Assembly: GCA_013215295.1 (NCBI GenBank)
Contig: JABSOZ010000008.1
Location: 151,577 to 215,576, forward strand
Length of the DNA stretch: 64,000 nucleotides
Direction of reading: 5' to 3'
From: Colwellia sp.
GTDB lineage: Bacteria; Pseudomonadota; Gammaproteobacteria; Enterobacterales; Alteromonadaceae
Both the position numbers and the translations under genes were made by a program. Below are positions 1 through 10,058 of the stretch, piece after piece (within the stretch, counting starts at the first letter, position 1; each line of letters opens with the position of its first letter). The notes under the pieces were generated by a model, which worked only from the letters and a program-made list of their open reading frames with translations, did no database searches and was not told the DNA's origin.

Positions 1-1010
1 AAGGCTGGAGTAACGCGTTGTTCGTTATTAATGCGGCTATCTGTATTTTTTAATGCTTGTACAATAAAACGTTCAATATGAGGATGTGTTCCATCGTTTA
101 ACATTTGATCGGTAGCAGGAAAAAAGTAGCGGAATAGATCATACTTTTTTAACTGCTCAAAAGTTAACTGTGCTTTACCCGAAAGGAATAATTTGAGAAA
201 TTCTTCAAACATTCTAGCGGCAGGAATATTTGCCATTAAAGGTGCAAGTTCGGAAATTGGCGCTTCTGTTTCTGGGCTGATTGTCATATCTAGCTTGGTG
301 GCAAATCTAATTGCACGTAACATACGAACTGGATCCTCACGGTAACGTGTTTCAGGATCACCAATCAAACGAATTAACTTTGCGTCGATATCACGAATAC
401 CGTTAGCAAAATCGTGAACTTTAAAATCTTTTGCACTGTAGTAAAGTGCGTTAATGGTGAAATCACGACGTTCAGCGTCTTCTTCAATAGAACCATAAAT
501 GTTATCGCGAAGTAACATGCCATCTTCGCTTTGCTTAGATGTTTTTTGACAAAGTTTTTCTTTATCTGGCGCGTTTTCATGGTGACCACGAAAAGTAGCC
601 ACTTCAATAATTTCTCGTCCAAAAACAATATGGGCTAAACGAAAACGGCGACCGATTATTCGACAGTTACGAAATAGGTCTTTAATTTGTTCAGGTGTCG
701 CATTAGTCGCTATATCAAAGTCTTTTGGCGCTAAGCCTAATAATAAATCGCGAACACCTCCACCCACTAAATAAGCGTCATATCCTCCGCTGTTTAAGCG
801 GTAAAGTACTTTTAAGGCATTGTTACTCATTTGCTTTCGAGAAACATTATGCTGGTCACGTGTTAAAACGTTAGAGGCTGAGGTTTGCTTATTTTTCTTG
901 GGGCTTTTAGCCATCTTTTTAGAGGCTTTACCTAATACTCGTTTACACAAGTTGATCACGCTTTTAATAATGCTGGCCTTGATTGGATAATATGGGAAGG
1001 GCGAAAACAT
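1..1010 (-). CDS. pcnB: Poly(A) polymerase I, truncated by the window edge
   Basis: Not in the ORF track because it has no stop inside the window. Reverse-strand reading from ATG at 1010 gives MFSPFPYYPIK...NALKVLYRLNSGGYDAYLVGGGVRDLLLGLAPKDFDIATNATPEQIKDLFRNCRIIGRRFRLAHI, the nucleotidyltransferase motif of PcnB. Confidence 0.93.
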   Translation of the reverse strand, partial: MFSPFPYYPIKASIIKSVINLCKRVLGKASKKMAKSPKKNKQTSASNVLTRDQHNVSRKQMSNNALKVLYRLNSGGYDAYLVGGGVRDLLLGLAPKDFDIATNATPEQIKDLFRNCRIIGRRFRLAHIVFGREIIEVATFRGHHENAPDKEKLCQKTSKQSEDGMLLRDNIYGSIEEDAERRDFTINALYYSAKDFKVHDFANGIRDIDAKLIRLIGDPETRYREDPVRMLRAIRFATKLDMTISPETEAPISELAPLMANIPAARMFEEFLKLFLSGKAQLTFEQLKKYDLFRYFFPATDQMLNDGTHPHIERFIVQALKNTDSRINNEQRVTPA

Positions 1011-1124
1011 TTTTTCGCGCTACAAACCATATTTTTAGTGGCGCAATAATATAACAGAGCGATAGAAAAGAGAATATAAAACGTTTGAAAATGCAACAAA
1101 AATGACCTTTTTCTGGAATAATTA

Positions 1125-2048
1125 TCAACTGAAGGTTATTTCGTGCTTTTTAGGAATGTCATCAGTTGACCAGTTATCTGTTGCCCAACGTATTATTTGT
1201 TCAACAGAATAGCTGTAAAGTTCATCAGGTGGATTTTGTCCTAAAAATTTAAGCGCCAAAATTAACGAAGGGGAAGGATTGGTATTATCGATTTCAGGTG
1301 CTTTATTTTGCTTGCTGAGTTTAAAACCCTGCTCAGTAACGGCCAATGGCACATGCCCAAACTCTGGAGCTTGATAACCTAGTTGTTGATAAAAGCTTAA
1401 CTGTCTGACTGTAGGTTCAAGTAAGTCGCAGCCACGAATAACATGACTAATGTTCTGATAAATGTCATCAACGACAACAGCCAGTTGGTAGGCAAATAAA
1501 CCATCTTTTCTGGTTAAAATAAAATCTTCTTGAGCAAATTCAAGTTGGGTTAAATATTCACCTTGTATCAAATCGTTGTAGTGAAAAATACCTTGATGGT
1601 TGCGAAAACGAATTGCATTGTTTTTTGAGGGTAAGTTTAACTCTTGGCATTGACCTTGATATATTCCGCCCTGTACTTTTATTTGCGCGCGAGTGCATTG
1701 GCAGCAATAGGTCAGTTCTTTCTCTGCTAATTGCTGTAAAACATCTCGGTATAAATCACTTTGCTGACTTTGGTATAAAACAGTTTCATCCCAGTGGAGT
1801 CCATAAGCATCGAGTGTTGCCAAAATAGCGGAACTTGCGCCAATTATTTCACGAGGTGGATCGATATCTTCAATACGGACTAACCATAATCCTTGCTGAT
1901 GCTTTGCATGTAAGTAACTCGCTAGAGCCGCAATTAAAGAGCCAAAATGAAGATTACCAGAGGGAGAGGGGGCAAAACGGCCACGATATTGAGTAATAGA
2001 GTCACTCAAATTCAATGGCCGGGTAATATTAACTTTATTGTGAATCAT
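1125..2048 (-). CDS. gluQRS: Glutamyl-Q tRNA(Asp) synthetase
   Basis: YRGRFAPSPSGNLHFGSLIAALASYL class I GlxRS motif, about 300 aa, no anticodon-binding domain; next to dksA as in many gammaproteobacteria. Confidence 0.93.
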   Translation of the reverse strand: MIHNKVNITRPLNLSDSITQYRGRFAPSPSGNLHFGSLIAALASYLHAKHQQGLWLVRIEDIDPPREIIGASSAILATLDAYGLHWDETVLYQSQQSDLYRDVLQQLAEKELTYCCQCTRAQIKVQGGIYQGQCQELNLPSKNNAIRFRNHQGIFHYNDLIQGEYLTQLEFAQEDFILTRKDGLFAYQLAVVVDDIYQNISHVIRGCDLLEPTVRQLSFYQQLGYQAPEFGHVPLAVTEQGFKLSKQNKAPEIDNTNPSPSLILALKFLGQNPPDELYSYSVEQIIRWATDNWSTDDIPKKHEITFS

Positions 2049-2087
2049 AGATTGAACACAGATAAGTCATATAATTCAATCAGAAAA

Positions 2088-2528
2088 TTAACCTGCTAGT
2101 TGACGTTCTTTAATTTCAGCAAGTGTTTTACATTCAATACACAAATCAGCAGTCGGACGGGCTTCTAAACGACGAATGCCAATTTCAATACCACATGAAT
2201 TACAGAAGCCAAACTCATCTTCTTCAATCAATTGTAATGTTTTTTCAATTTTCTTAATCAGTTTACGTTCACGGTCACGAGTACGTAATTCTAAGCTAAA
2301 TTCTTCTTCTTGAGCTGCGCGATCAACCGGATCAGGGAAGTTAGCTGCTTCATCCTGCATATGCGTAACTGTGCGATCAACTTCTTCACGCAGTTGTGTA
2401 CGCCAAGCATCAAGAATCTTCTTGAAATGCTCTAATTGATCAGCGTTCATGTACTCTTCATTGGCTTTTTCAACGTAAGGCTTTACGCCCGCTAATGCTA
2501 AAATACCTAGTGCTTTTTTGGCTGGCAT
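2088..2528 (-). CDS. dksA: RNA polymerase-binding transcription factor DksA
   Basis: [33 protein letters not shown] plus C4 zinc finger [26 protein letters not shown]. Confidence 0.96.
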   Translation of the reverse strand: MPAKKALGILALAGVKPYVEKANEEYMNADQLEHFKKILDAWRTQLREEVDRTVTHMQDEAANFPDPVDRAAQEEEFSLELRTRDRERKLIKKIEKTLQLIEEDEFGFCNSCGIEIGIRRLEARPTADLCIECKTLAEIKERQLAG

Positions 2529-2856
2529 GCTTAATTCTCCTAAATGCTACATAGACCTACGTGGCGAAGTTGTTGCTTTTCATTAAAAGCTACACCCGTG
2601 GTTGCAATTGCCAATAATAAATAGACCTGAAATACCCAGTCTATATTGTGTTCCTCGAAACAAAAATCAAGGCTTTCATTATAATTAATTGAAAAAATAA
2701 TTATTTATCTTTAAATCAAAAAAATAACGATTGATTAGTAGATACAAAAATATTTTTATCTTCACTAGATTTTACAATGTATTTGAGCATGCTTTTTTAC
2801 AATTTTTGTTAGTACTAGTCAATGAGTTTAGTGGTTTTTTTAGAACTAATTTATAA

Positions 2857-3603
2857 TTATTCGTTAAATTTTACGATCAATGGTTTCGTTAGGGACATTT
2901 TAACGCTTTCCATTGTTTGTTCAAACTGAACTTTGTAAGCAATAACTTCTACGCCTTGACTTACCGCATCGATTAAAAGTTCTGCATACATTGCATCAAT
3001 ATGCTTTGCGGCCATGACACTTTCAATACCACTATGTAAAACAGCAAATAATAAAACTGCACGATGGCCTTGTTGTTTCATTTGCATCAATTCACGTAAA
3101 TGTTTTTGGCCGCGAGTTGTCACTGAATCTGGAAAATAACCTTGTTTGTCATTCTCGTCATCATCAATAATAGTAGGATTACTGAGTAAGGTCACACTTT
3201 TAACTTCAATAAATGTTTCGGTATTATTTTTATCGGTTAGTAAAAAATCTATTTTGCTATTTTCATCACCATATTTTACTTCACGTCTTAAATTACTATA
3301 ACAAGATAATTCTTTGATAACATCGTTCTTTATTGCTTCTTCAACTAAGTGATTGGCCCGTAAAGTATTCACGCAGATAAGATGATTTTTTTGTGTTTGT
3401 GTTAACTCCCAACTGAACGGATATTTACGTTTTTGATTATCGGAAGTGCTATACCAAATAGTATCATTTTCAGTAGCGCAGCCTGTCATAGCACCTGTAT
3501 TTGCAACATGTAATGTTGTTTCGCTTCCGTCTTCTAATGTGATATCTGCAAGAAAGCGTTTATATCGTTTAATCAGTGTCGCTTTCTTTACGTTAATCTT
3601 CAT
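2857..3603 (-). CDS. sfsA: DNA-binding / sugar fermentation stimulation protein SfsA
   Basis: [11 protein letters not shown] and IEVKSVTL motifs, [17 protein letters not shown]; about 248 aa. Confidence 0.92.
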   Translation of the reverse strand: MKINVKKATLIKRYKRFLADITLEDGSETTLHVANTGAMTGCATENDTIWYSTSDNQKRKYPFSWELTQTQKNHLICVNTLRANHLVEEAIKNDVIKELSCYSNLRREVKYGDENSKIDFLLTDKNNTETFIEVKSVTLLSNPTIIDDDENDKQGYFPDSVTTRGQKHLRELMQMKQQGHRAVLLFAVLHSGIESVMAAKHIDAMYAELLIDAVSQGVEVIAYKVQFEQTMESVKMSLTKPLIVKFNE

Positions 3604-3857
3604 TGAACAGTTTTCATAAGTAATAATACGTCATAAAGTTTTATTGATTTTACCTTATGAATCGCTAAACCGCTAATTTTGTGAGCCCTAACGAGTTGAT
3701 CAAAATATTAATTGTAATTGTTCAGCGCTAGAGGCATTACCGAAACATAAATATTATTCAATAATAAAGGTTAATTACAAGTATTTTACTTTGATATAGA
3801 CAAAATCTAACTTAAAATCAATTTATTATATTCTGCTTTGCCTTTAAAGGTTTTTAA

Positions 3858-6650
3858 ATGAACAGTATTCCAAAGATTTTATTCATCATTGCTTCTTTAG
3901 TTATAATGCCAACTAATGCCGCAGAAGACTTTTACGAACTAGCACTAAAGTCATTCCAGCAAAAAGATATTAGTACGGCCGAAATTCATTTAAAAAATGC
4001 GCTAAAAAATAATCCCAAAAATTTACCAGCGAAACTTTTACTTGCCGAAGTGTTTATTGAAAAAAAATCCCCTCATTTAGCTGAGCAAGAGTTAAATGAT
4101 GCTTTATTGAAAGGTGCTGATTTTAATTTGGTGGTTGAACTATTGGCTAAAAGTTTACTTTTTCAGGGTAAATATGATGCAGTGATTCTGCTAGATGAAG
4201 GAAAAACGCTGAACCAAAGAAGTAAAATAAACTTTGAACTGGTCAAAGCAAAAGCGTTTTTAGTTAATGATGAAAGTGATAGAGCAGAAGCTATCTATAA
4301 ATCAACAATACAGTTAATCCCAAGCCATATGAAGGCTAATATTGGGCTAGCAAACATGTATCTGGATTTAAATTATTTAAGTAAAGCGCAAGATATTATC
4401 AATAAGATGGAAGGTTTTGCAAAACCAGATAATGAATTTTGGTTAGTGAAAGGTCGTTGGTTGTTAATGTCTGGCAACTTCATTGAAGCATTAGATTTGT
4501 TTGAAAAAGCGAATGTTGTAGTTCCAGATAATGTGAGAACATTAAAATTTATCGTTAATGTCTATATAGGATTAGAAGAATATTTAAAAGCCGAAGCACT
4601 TATCGAAGAAATTTTGGTTTTGGTACCTAATGACCCACATGCCCAGTTTGTGAAAAGTTCTATACTAAAAGACTTGAATGAAATTGCTTTATCTCAGCAA
4701 GTGTTAATGCAATTAAGTACACAGCTCGCATCAATCGATAGCAAGTTTATGAATAACCAACCTCAGCTGCAATTGATCGATGCAATGACGAGTTATGGAC
4801 AAAAAAATTGGGAACAAGCCAGAACTAAATTAACCCATTACCTAGATAATGAAGCAGATGATATTAATAGTGCCATGCTGCTAGCTGATGTTTATATAAA
4901 ACAAGGTCAAGCACATAACGCTTTAAAATTATTAAGTGATTATGAAAAAAAGTTAGAGGTTAACAAAGATTATGCAACTATCCTTGCGGGGTTATATATT
5001 CAGTATAATCAAAATTTTAAAGCGCAACCTTATCTAGCGAGACTAAACCAGTTATACCCTAATGATGCTGGTATATTAATTTTAACGGCAAAGATTTTGT
5101 CTGAACGTGATAAAAACCTTGAAGCACTTAATTTGCTTGAAGCCGCTAAAGTCTCTAAAGATGCACTTTATTTGCAAACCTTAGCAGCGCTGTCTTTAAA
5201 GCTTGGTAAACTAGAAGAAAGCCAAAAATATATCGCTATGATTATTGAGCTTGACCCTGAAAATATTAAGTATCAACTATTACATGCTCAGTTGCTTTTG
5301 CAACAAAATGATACTGAACAAGCAACTAATCTTATCACTGGCCTATATTCTACTCATCCAGATAATGTAGATGTACAGTTTAATTATGCAATACTACAAA
5401 ATTTCTTAAATGAAAAGAAACTTGCGAAAAAGGTACTTCGCCAGCTGGTTACTGACAATGAAGAACATACCGAAGCATGGTTGAAATTGGCTGAATTAGA
5501 ATATGAAATAGGTGATATTAAATCGGCTATTAGTATATTAGAGCAGCAGAAAAAAAATAGTACAGTGAACACTCGAGCTACCTATCAACTTGCCGAACTT
5601 TATTTTAGCGAACAAGACTTTGAGAATAGCCTTTCATTGATCAGTAATTATCTACTGAATAATCGTTTAGATACTTATGCAATTGAAATTAAAGCAAAGA
5701 ATTTAATCGCTTTAAAGCAAACTGAATACGCTAAAATACAATTGTCACAATTATTTGGCTTTTGGTTAGAAGATGCCAGTAAACTTTTCCGCTTGAGTCG
5801 CTTACAACTTCGTATAAAAGATTATGAAGGTGCTGAAAAGTCGCTTGCTGTGGCGCTTGAATTATCGCCAAAGTCTTTATCTGTTTTTATAGAAACGATA
5901 AAACTACAAGTTAAACAAAAGAAATTTAAAGAGGCTGAGAAGACGATTAAATCTGCTGAAAAGGCAGGTTTTAAGGGTAATACATACTTATTTATTTTAA
6001 AAGGTGACGTGGCTCGAGGAAGAAGTAACTTAGGTGCTGCATATTCGTTATACGCAATGGCATTAAAGAAAGATGAAGATAATGTTATTGCCTTAATGAG
6101 CTTAGCGCAAATAAGCCATAGTGATAAGCTGTCCAAGCAATTTATTCCATATCTAACGTCGTTGGTCAATAAAAATTCAGACTCAGTTCTTAAGCGAAAA
6201 TTATTAGCAGAGCACTTATTAACGCACGAACATTGGGATGCAGCACAATTTCAATACCAGTTGTTATTAACTCAACCATTACCTATTGATCAGCGAGCAA
6301 TTGCATTAAATAACTTAGCGTCAATTCATATTATAAAGAAAGAGTATAAAGTCGCGGTAACACAAGCTAAACAAGCGATAGAAATCACCAATACCATACC
6401 AGGTTTCTTTGATACTGTTGGGTGGGCGTTAACGCTATTTGGAGAGGTTAAAGAAGGATTGTCATACTTGAGACAGGCTTATAGTATGTCATCATCAGAT
6501 CCTGAAGTTAGTTACCATTTAGCTTATGCTTTGGCTCAGTTAGGTAGAAAAGCAGAAGCTATTGAATACTTAGAATATATTTCAATGGCGCCTGAACATT
6601 TGAAGGGAGTGAAGCAAGGGAAAACATTGTTGTTTGAATTAAAAAAATAG
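3858..6650 (+). CDS. prsT: Large TPR-repeat protein resembling the XrtA/PEP-CTERM system protein PrsT
   Basis: 930 aa, N-terminal signal sequence, TPR units throughout; length and architecture match PrsT, and PEP-CTERM substrates occur in the same window. Confidence 0.65.
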   Translation: MNSIPKILFIIASLVIMPTNAAEDFYELALKSFQQKDISTAEIHLKNALKNNPKNLPAKLLLAEVFIEKKSPHLAEQELNDALLKGADFNLVVELLAKSLLFQGKYDAVILLDEGKTLNQRSKINFELVKAKAFLVNDESDRAEAIYKSTIQLIPSHMKANIGLANMYLDLNYLSKAQDIINKMEGFAKPDNEFWLVKGRWLLMSGNFIEALDLFEKANVVVPDNVRTLKFIVNVYIGLEEYLKAEALIEEILVLVPNDPHAQFVKSSILKDLNEIALSQQVLMQLSTQLASIDSKFMNNQPQLQLIDAMTSYGQKNWEQARTKLTHYLDNEADDINSAMLLADVYIKQGQAHNALKLLSDYEKKLEVNKDYATILAGLYIQYNQNFKAQPYLARLNQLYPNDAGILILTAKILSERDKNLEALNLLEAAKVSKDALYLQTLAALSLKLGKLEESQKYIAMIIELDPENIKYQLLHAQLLLQQNDTEQATNLITGLYSTHPDNVDVQFNYAILQNFLNEKKLAKKVLRQLVTDNEEHTEAWLKLAELEYEIGDIKSAISILEQQKKNSTVNTRATYQLAELYFSEQDFENSLSLISNYLLNNRLDTYAIEIKAKNLIALKQTEYAKIQLSQLFGFWLEDASKLFRLSRLQLRIKDYEGAEKSLAVALELSPKSLSVFIETIKLQVKQKKFKEAEKTIKSAEKAGFKGNTYLFILKGDVARGRSNLGAAYSLYAMALKKDEDNVIALMSLAQISHSDKLSKQFIPYLTSLVNKNSDSVLKRKLLAEHLLTHEHWDAAQFQYQLLLTQPLPIDQRAIALNNLASIHIIKKEYKVAVTQAKQAIEITNTIPGFFDTVGWALTLFGEVKEGLSYLRQAYSMSSSDPEVSYHLAYALAQLGRKAEAIEYLEYISMAPEHLKGVKQGKTLLFELKK

Positions 6651-6663
6651 TCTTTTCTGAGAG

Positions 6664-6692
6664 AAAAAAACCGCATTAATTGCGGTTTTTTT
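6664..6692 (+). terminator. Rho-independent terminator downstream of the prsT-like gene
   Basis: AAAAAAACCGCATTAATTGCGGTTTTTTT hairpin with U tract. Confidence 0.85.
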
Positions 6693-7112
6693 ATGGGGGA
6701 AATTGAAGAACTATAAAGTTTTATTGTATTCAGCATTAACGCTATTAATGTTTACAACCAATAAGACATGGTAATGAATTATGTAACTAGACACATGGCT
6801 AACGAGGGAATATTCAACCTTTGTTGATGAGCCCTGTAACTAGGAAGTACGATTAATCACTTCGTTGCTGGTCAGTTATAATCTTCAAGAAAGACTATAT
6901 CAAATATCACTGTAATTTTTAGCGCCTAAACTGACTAATTACCTCTGTAATAATGCTTATAGTAGGTACAGAGCAATTTAAAGGATAAAGATGGGGACCT
7001 TTCATTTGTACAGGTAACTGTTATGAAAGGATAGTTGATCCGAGTGGCAATGTAATGAGTTACGATTTGAAATAGAAAGCTAAACAATAATTTAACTATA
7101 TATGAACCAATA

Positions 7113-7140
7113 AAAAAGCCGCAAAATTGCGGCTTTTTTG
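7113..7140 (-). terminator. Rho-independent terminator (symmetrical) downstream of the PEP-CTERM gene
   Basis: AAAAAAGCCGCAAAATTGCGGCTTTTTT hairpin. Confidence 0.85.
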
Positions 7141-7161
7141 ACAATACGTTCTAAGTAGTAC

Positions 7162-8121
7162 TTAAGTTTTTTTTCTGCTTAAAACTAAGCCAATTAACGC
7201 TGAAGCAAAAACAAATAAGGTCGTAGGCTCTGGAACCGGAGTTACAGCTTTGGCATTAATTGTTAACTTGTAATCTTCAACTTCACCTTGGTCTTGGTAA
7301 CCTACAGATGTTAAATTCATGTTTTCAGTGTAGTTAGTCAAAGAATTCTCACAAGCAATGCGTGCACGCATCCAAGTATTACCAATCACTGCAGTATCAG
7401 GTATAGTCGTTTCAAGGATGTAATTTCTGTATGTATCTTTACTATTATAAGCACCGATATCATTATTATAGTCAGCTGAATTACCCGAGTAACCCGCATC
7501 ACCGTAGCTTCTGTCGTTTTTATCTTGATCTTTATACCATTGTGCATTGTATAAGATCTCTGAACCTGATGTGCCTATATCGTTATTGTTAAATCCATCT
7601 TGACCGTTCCAATCTACCCAAACTTTTAATTCATCAAATTTATGATTGCCTTCATCTGAGCGCGTAACACTAAATTTAAACTTAACAGTTTGCCCTTGTT
7701 CAACCGCACTAGTGCCCCACCAACCATCTTCACCTCTTATTGGCCAAGTACCATCTGAATTTTGTATAGTCCATCTTACACCATTATCACCAGTATCTCT
7801 GTCACCACGAGTAGTATCCAAGTCTTGGCTAGTATCTGCATTCCAGCCTTTATTTTCGCTAACATCGTCATCTCTTGAACCAGAATCACCTTGCAAACCT
7901 ACTAGAGAATTACCTACCTTCGCTTTACCAAGTTGTTGCCAAGCATTGGTTTCATGACAAGCTTCCCCATAAGCAACACCCTGACTATCTGTAGTCGCAT
8001 CGCCGTAATCTTTACTGGAGTTTTTAGTAGAACACTCTACAACTGTGCCTGCGAATGACATATTAGAGAAACACAAAAGTGTTACGGTAATTGCTAGATA
8101 TTTATTGAAACTAAAACGCAT
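7162..8121 (-). CDS. PEP-CTERM sorting domain protein with GEVED-like domain
   Basis: Signal peptide MRFSFNKYLAITVTLLCFSNMSFAG; QGEVEDYKLTI motif; C-terminus VPEPTTLFVFASALIGLVLSRKKT (PEP motif, TM helix, basic tail). Confidence 0.9.
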   Translation of the reverse strand: MRFSFNKYLAITVTLLCFSNMSFAGTVVECSTKNSSKDYGDATTDSQGVAYGEACHETNAWQQLGKAKVGNSLVGLQGDSGSRDDDVSENKGWNADTSQDLDTTRGDRDTGDNGVRWTIQNSDGTWPIRGEDGWWGTSAVEQGQTVKFKFSVTRSDEGNHKFDELKVWVDWNGQDGFNNNDIGTSGSEILYNAQWYKDQDKNDRSYGDAGYSGNSADYNNDIGAYNSKDTYRNYILETTIPDTAVIGNTWMRARIACENSLTNYTENMNLTSVGYQDQGEVEDYKLTINAKAVTPVPEPTTLFVFASALIGLVLSRKKT

Positions 8122-8181
8122 TATTAAAAACCTCTACGCAGTTTGAAACTGCTATTTAATATTGTTACTTATATTGTGTAC

Positions 8182-8199
8182 TAAGCACTAATCGTACCA
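8182..8199 (-). promoter_or_regulatory. Sigma-54 type -24/-12 promoter motif of the PEP-CTERM gene
   Basis: Reverse strand TGGTACGATTAGTGCTTA; GG-N10-GC spacing; -12 GC lies about 64 nt from the ATG at 8121. Confidence 0.7.
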
Positions 8200-8607
8200 C
8201 ATTGAATTTTTTGTCGCATTTCATTTTAAAACAACAACTTATGAAGTGGAACTTCGTGTTGGATAATTTTTTTTTTGAGTACTGTAAAAAAAACAGACAT
8301 TATATGATCTGTTTATTACTGGCCGTTATGCTCAGACTAAAAAAAGTTAATGTTCGATTAAGTGCATAATAGCATTTTATTATCACTTTTAGAATCCTAT
8401 CAATATTCAAACATGTTCAATGATTAATCTGTGTTTGGTAATGGTTCAGCTGACATGGTCCATTCGTTGCGGGATATATAAGGCTTTATTCTATTATCTA
8501 ATAGATAGCAGTAATGCGCTTGTTGTTTAAAATAAGCGCATTTAATTTAATCAGTCATATTTTTACAAAAATTCAAGGTTTCTAATTTTTTGAATGCAAA
8601 GATAAAA

Positions 8608-9873
8608 CTAATGTCTGGTCCACACTAAATTCTTTATTTTCCACTGGCCATCCATTTTAATTAGATGTAAATACTCATACCAGTTGTCTGACACCAGCTT
8701 AACCGTTGCCATATTCTTATAACTATCTAAAATGGTGACTTGGTTTTTCGGGACCGGAGGGAATCTGGTTCCGTCACTATTCCAAGATTGTGCGAATTTA
8801 AGCAAACTGTCATAAGTGGTTTCTCTAATATATTGTCCGCCTTCTGCATAATTTGAAATGGTGTGTTTTGCTAACTTTTCATGAAGCACTTCTTTCATCA
8901 AGTCAGGTTTACGTTGCTGAAGTGCGATTAGATAACCCGTTGCAATTCGCTTAATTTCAGCGATATCCTTGGTTGATGTCGGTTGAGGTATTGTTTTCTT
9001 ATAAGAAGGAGAAAGTTGTTTGCTCTCTTTATCAAACTTGATTCGGTAGAGGTAATTTCCTAATTCATCGTAGTGTTTGACGGCATAGCCGAATTTCCAT
9101 TGATTGTGCGTCATGTGATTATTTTGATCATAGTAAGCATATTTTTTATGGAGGCCTTTTTCATCATAGGTATCTTGATAATAAGCAACACCAACGGCAT
9201 TGTTAGTAACTTCTAATTTTTCGTTCAAATTGAAGTGTTTATATGGGTTTCCTAATGTGTCGTATTCAATTGCTGTGGTGGCAAAGTCGAAATAAGGGGC
9301 TAATGGCTGTTTTTCATTTTTTAAATTAAAACGCTGCTCTACCACCCAATTACCTTTCTTAAACCATTGGTAGTTAGATATTTTCCAGTTAGATTCCATT
9401 ATCTTTCCTTGAAGGTCGTAAAAGCTGAGTTCATTCTTGAAACCATTGTCATTGAATGAATAGACTTCTTTATACACTCCTTTCATGTTTAGCATCGGTT
9501 CATTGTTAACATCAAAAAAATGCCGTGTTTCTTTGTTATTCTCATAAGTAAACGTCACTTTATAAGCACCTAAACTAGCGATATGATGACGTTTTACCAC
9601 GTTGTAGCTTTTATCCACTATCGTGAAAAGCTTTTTGTTTGAACCATAGGTAAAGATGAAGTGAGGACGGTTTGCGATTTGTTCTTTATTTAACGGATTT
9701 ACGCCTTTAATTTCAACATGTGGAGATACATGATTATACCTAATGTTGCCAAAATACTTTGTCGTGTCTGCCTGGGCATCAGTTGTTGTTATCAGTAAGC
9801 TGAATGCTAATAACATTAATACAGATATGTTTTTCAAGCTGTGCATGTATATTCCTTTACTTTGTTGGTTCAT
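8608..9873 (-). CDS. Exported protein with Rhs-like/antigen-like repeats and C-terminal NTF2-like domain
   Basis: Repeated YDxxGN/YYDxxN motifs (YDTLGNPYKHFN, YDEKGLHKKYAYYDQNN, YDELGNYLYRIKFD); C-terminal IKRIATGYLIALQQRKPDLM...YEYLHLIKMDGQWKIKNLVWTRH resembles the NTF2/lumazine-binding-like fold. Confidence 0.6.
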   Translation of the reverse strand: MNQQSKGIYMHSLKNISVLMLLAFSLLITTTDAQADTTKYFGNIRYNHVSPHVEIKGVNPLNKEQIANRPHFIFTYGSNKKLFTIVDKSYNVVKRHHIASLGAYKVTFTYENNKETRHFFDVNNEPMLNMKGVYKEVYSFNDNGFKNELSFYDLQGKIMESNWKISNYQWFKKGNWVVEQRFNLKNEKQPLAPYFDFATTAIEYDTLGNPYKHFNLNEKLEVTNNAVGVAYYQDTYDEKGLHKKYAYYDQNNHMTHNQWKFGYAVKHYDELGNYLYRIKFDKESKQLSPSYKKTIPQPTSTKDIAEIKRIATGYLIALQQRKPDLMKEVLHEKLAKHTISNYAEGGQYIRETTYDSLLKFAQSWNSDGTRFPPVPKNQVTILDSYKNMATVKLVSDNWYEYLHLIKMDGQWKIKNLVWTRH

Positions 9874-10058
9874 TAAACGTGTTTCATTACCTACACAGTG
9901 CCTTAAAAATTGGGCGAAAAAATGAAAAAGGTAGGAAAAAAAGGGAAAAAAGGTGAATTCAATATTTTTGTTTAATTAATTACATTTTGGTGGCTTATCT
10001 AAAGGATTAGTTGATAGACTCATTTTGATGAATAAATAATATTAAGCGACCCGAGCGT

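Noticed and set aside
374-628. Minus-strand 84-aa ORF from the ORF track
   Set aside because: Lies out of frame inside pcnB, which reads through this whole region.
6935-7144. 69-aa minus-strand ORF MSKKPQFCGFF...
   Set aside because: Starts inside the terminator hairpin at 7113-7140 and has no family resemblance; probably chance.
8282-8296. CTGTAAAAAAAACAG as a LexA/SOS box
   Set aside because: Spacing between CTG and CAG is 9, not the 10 nt of the gammaproteobacterial LexA site, and the neighbouring PEP-CTERM gene has no SOS logic.
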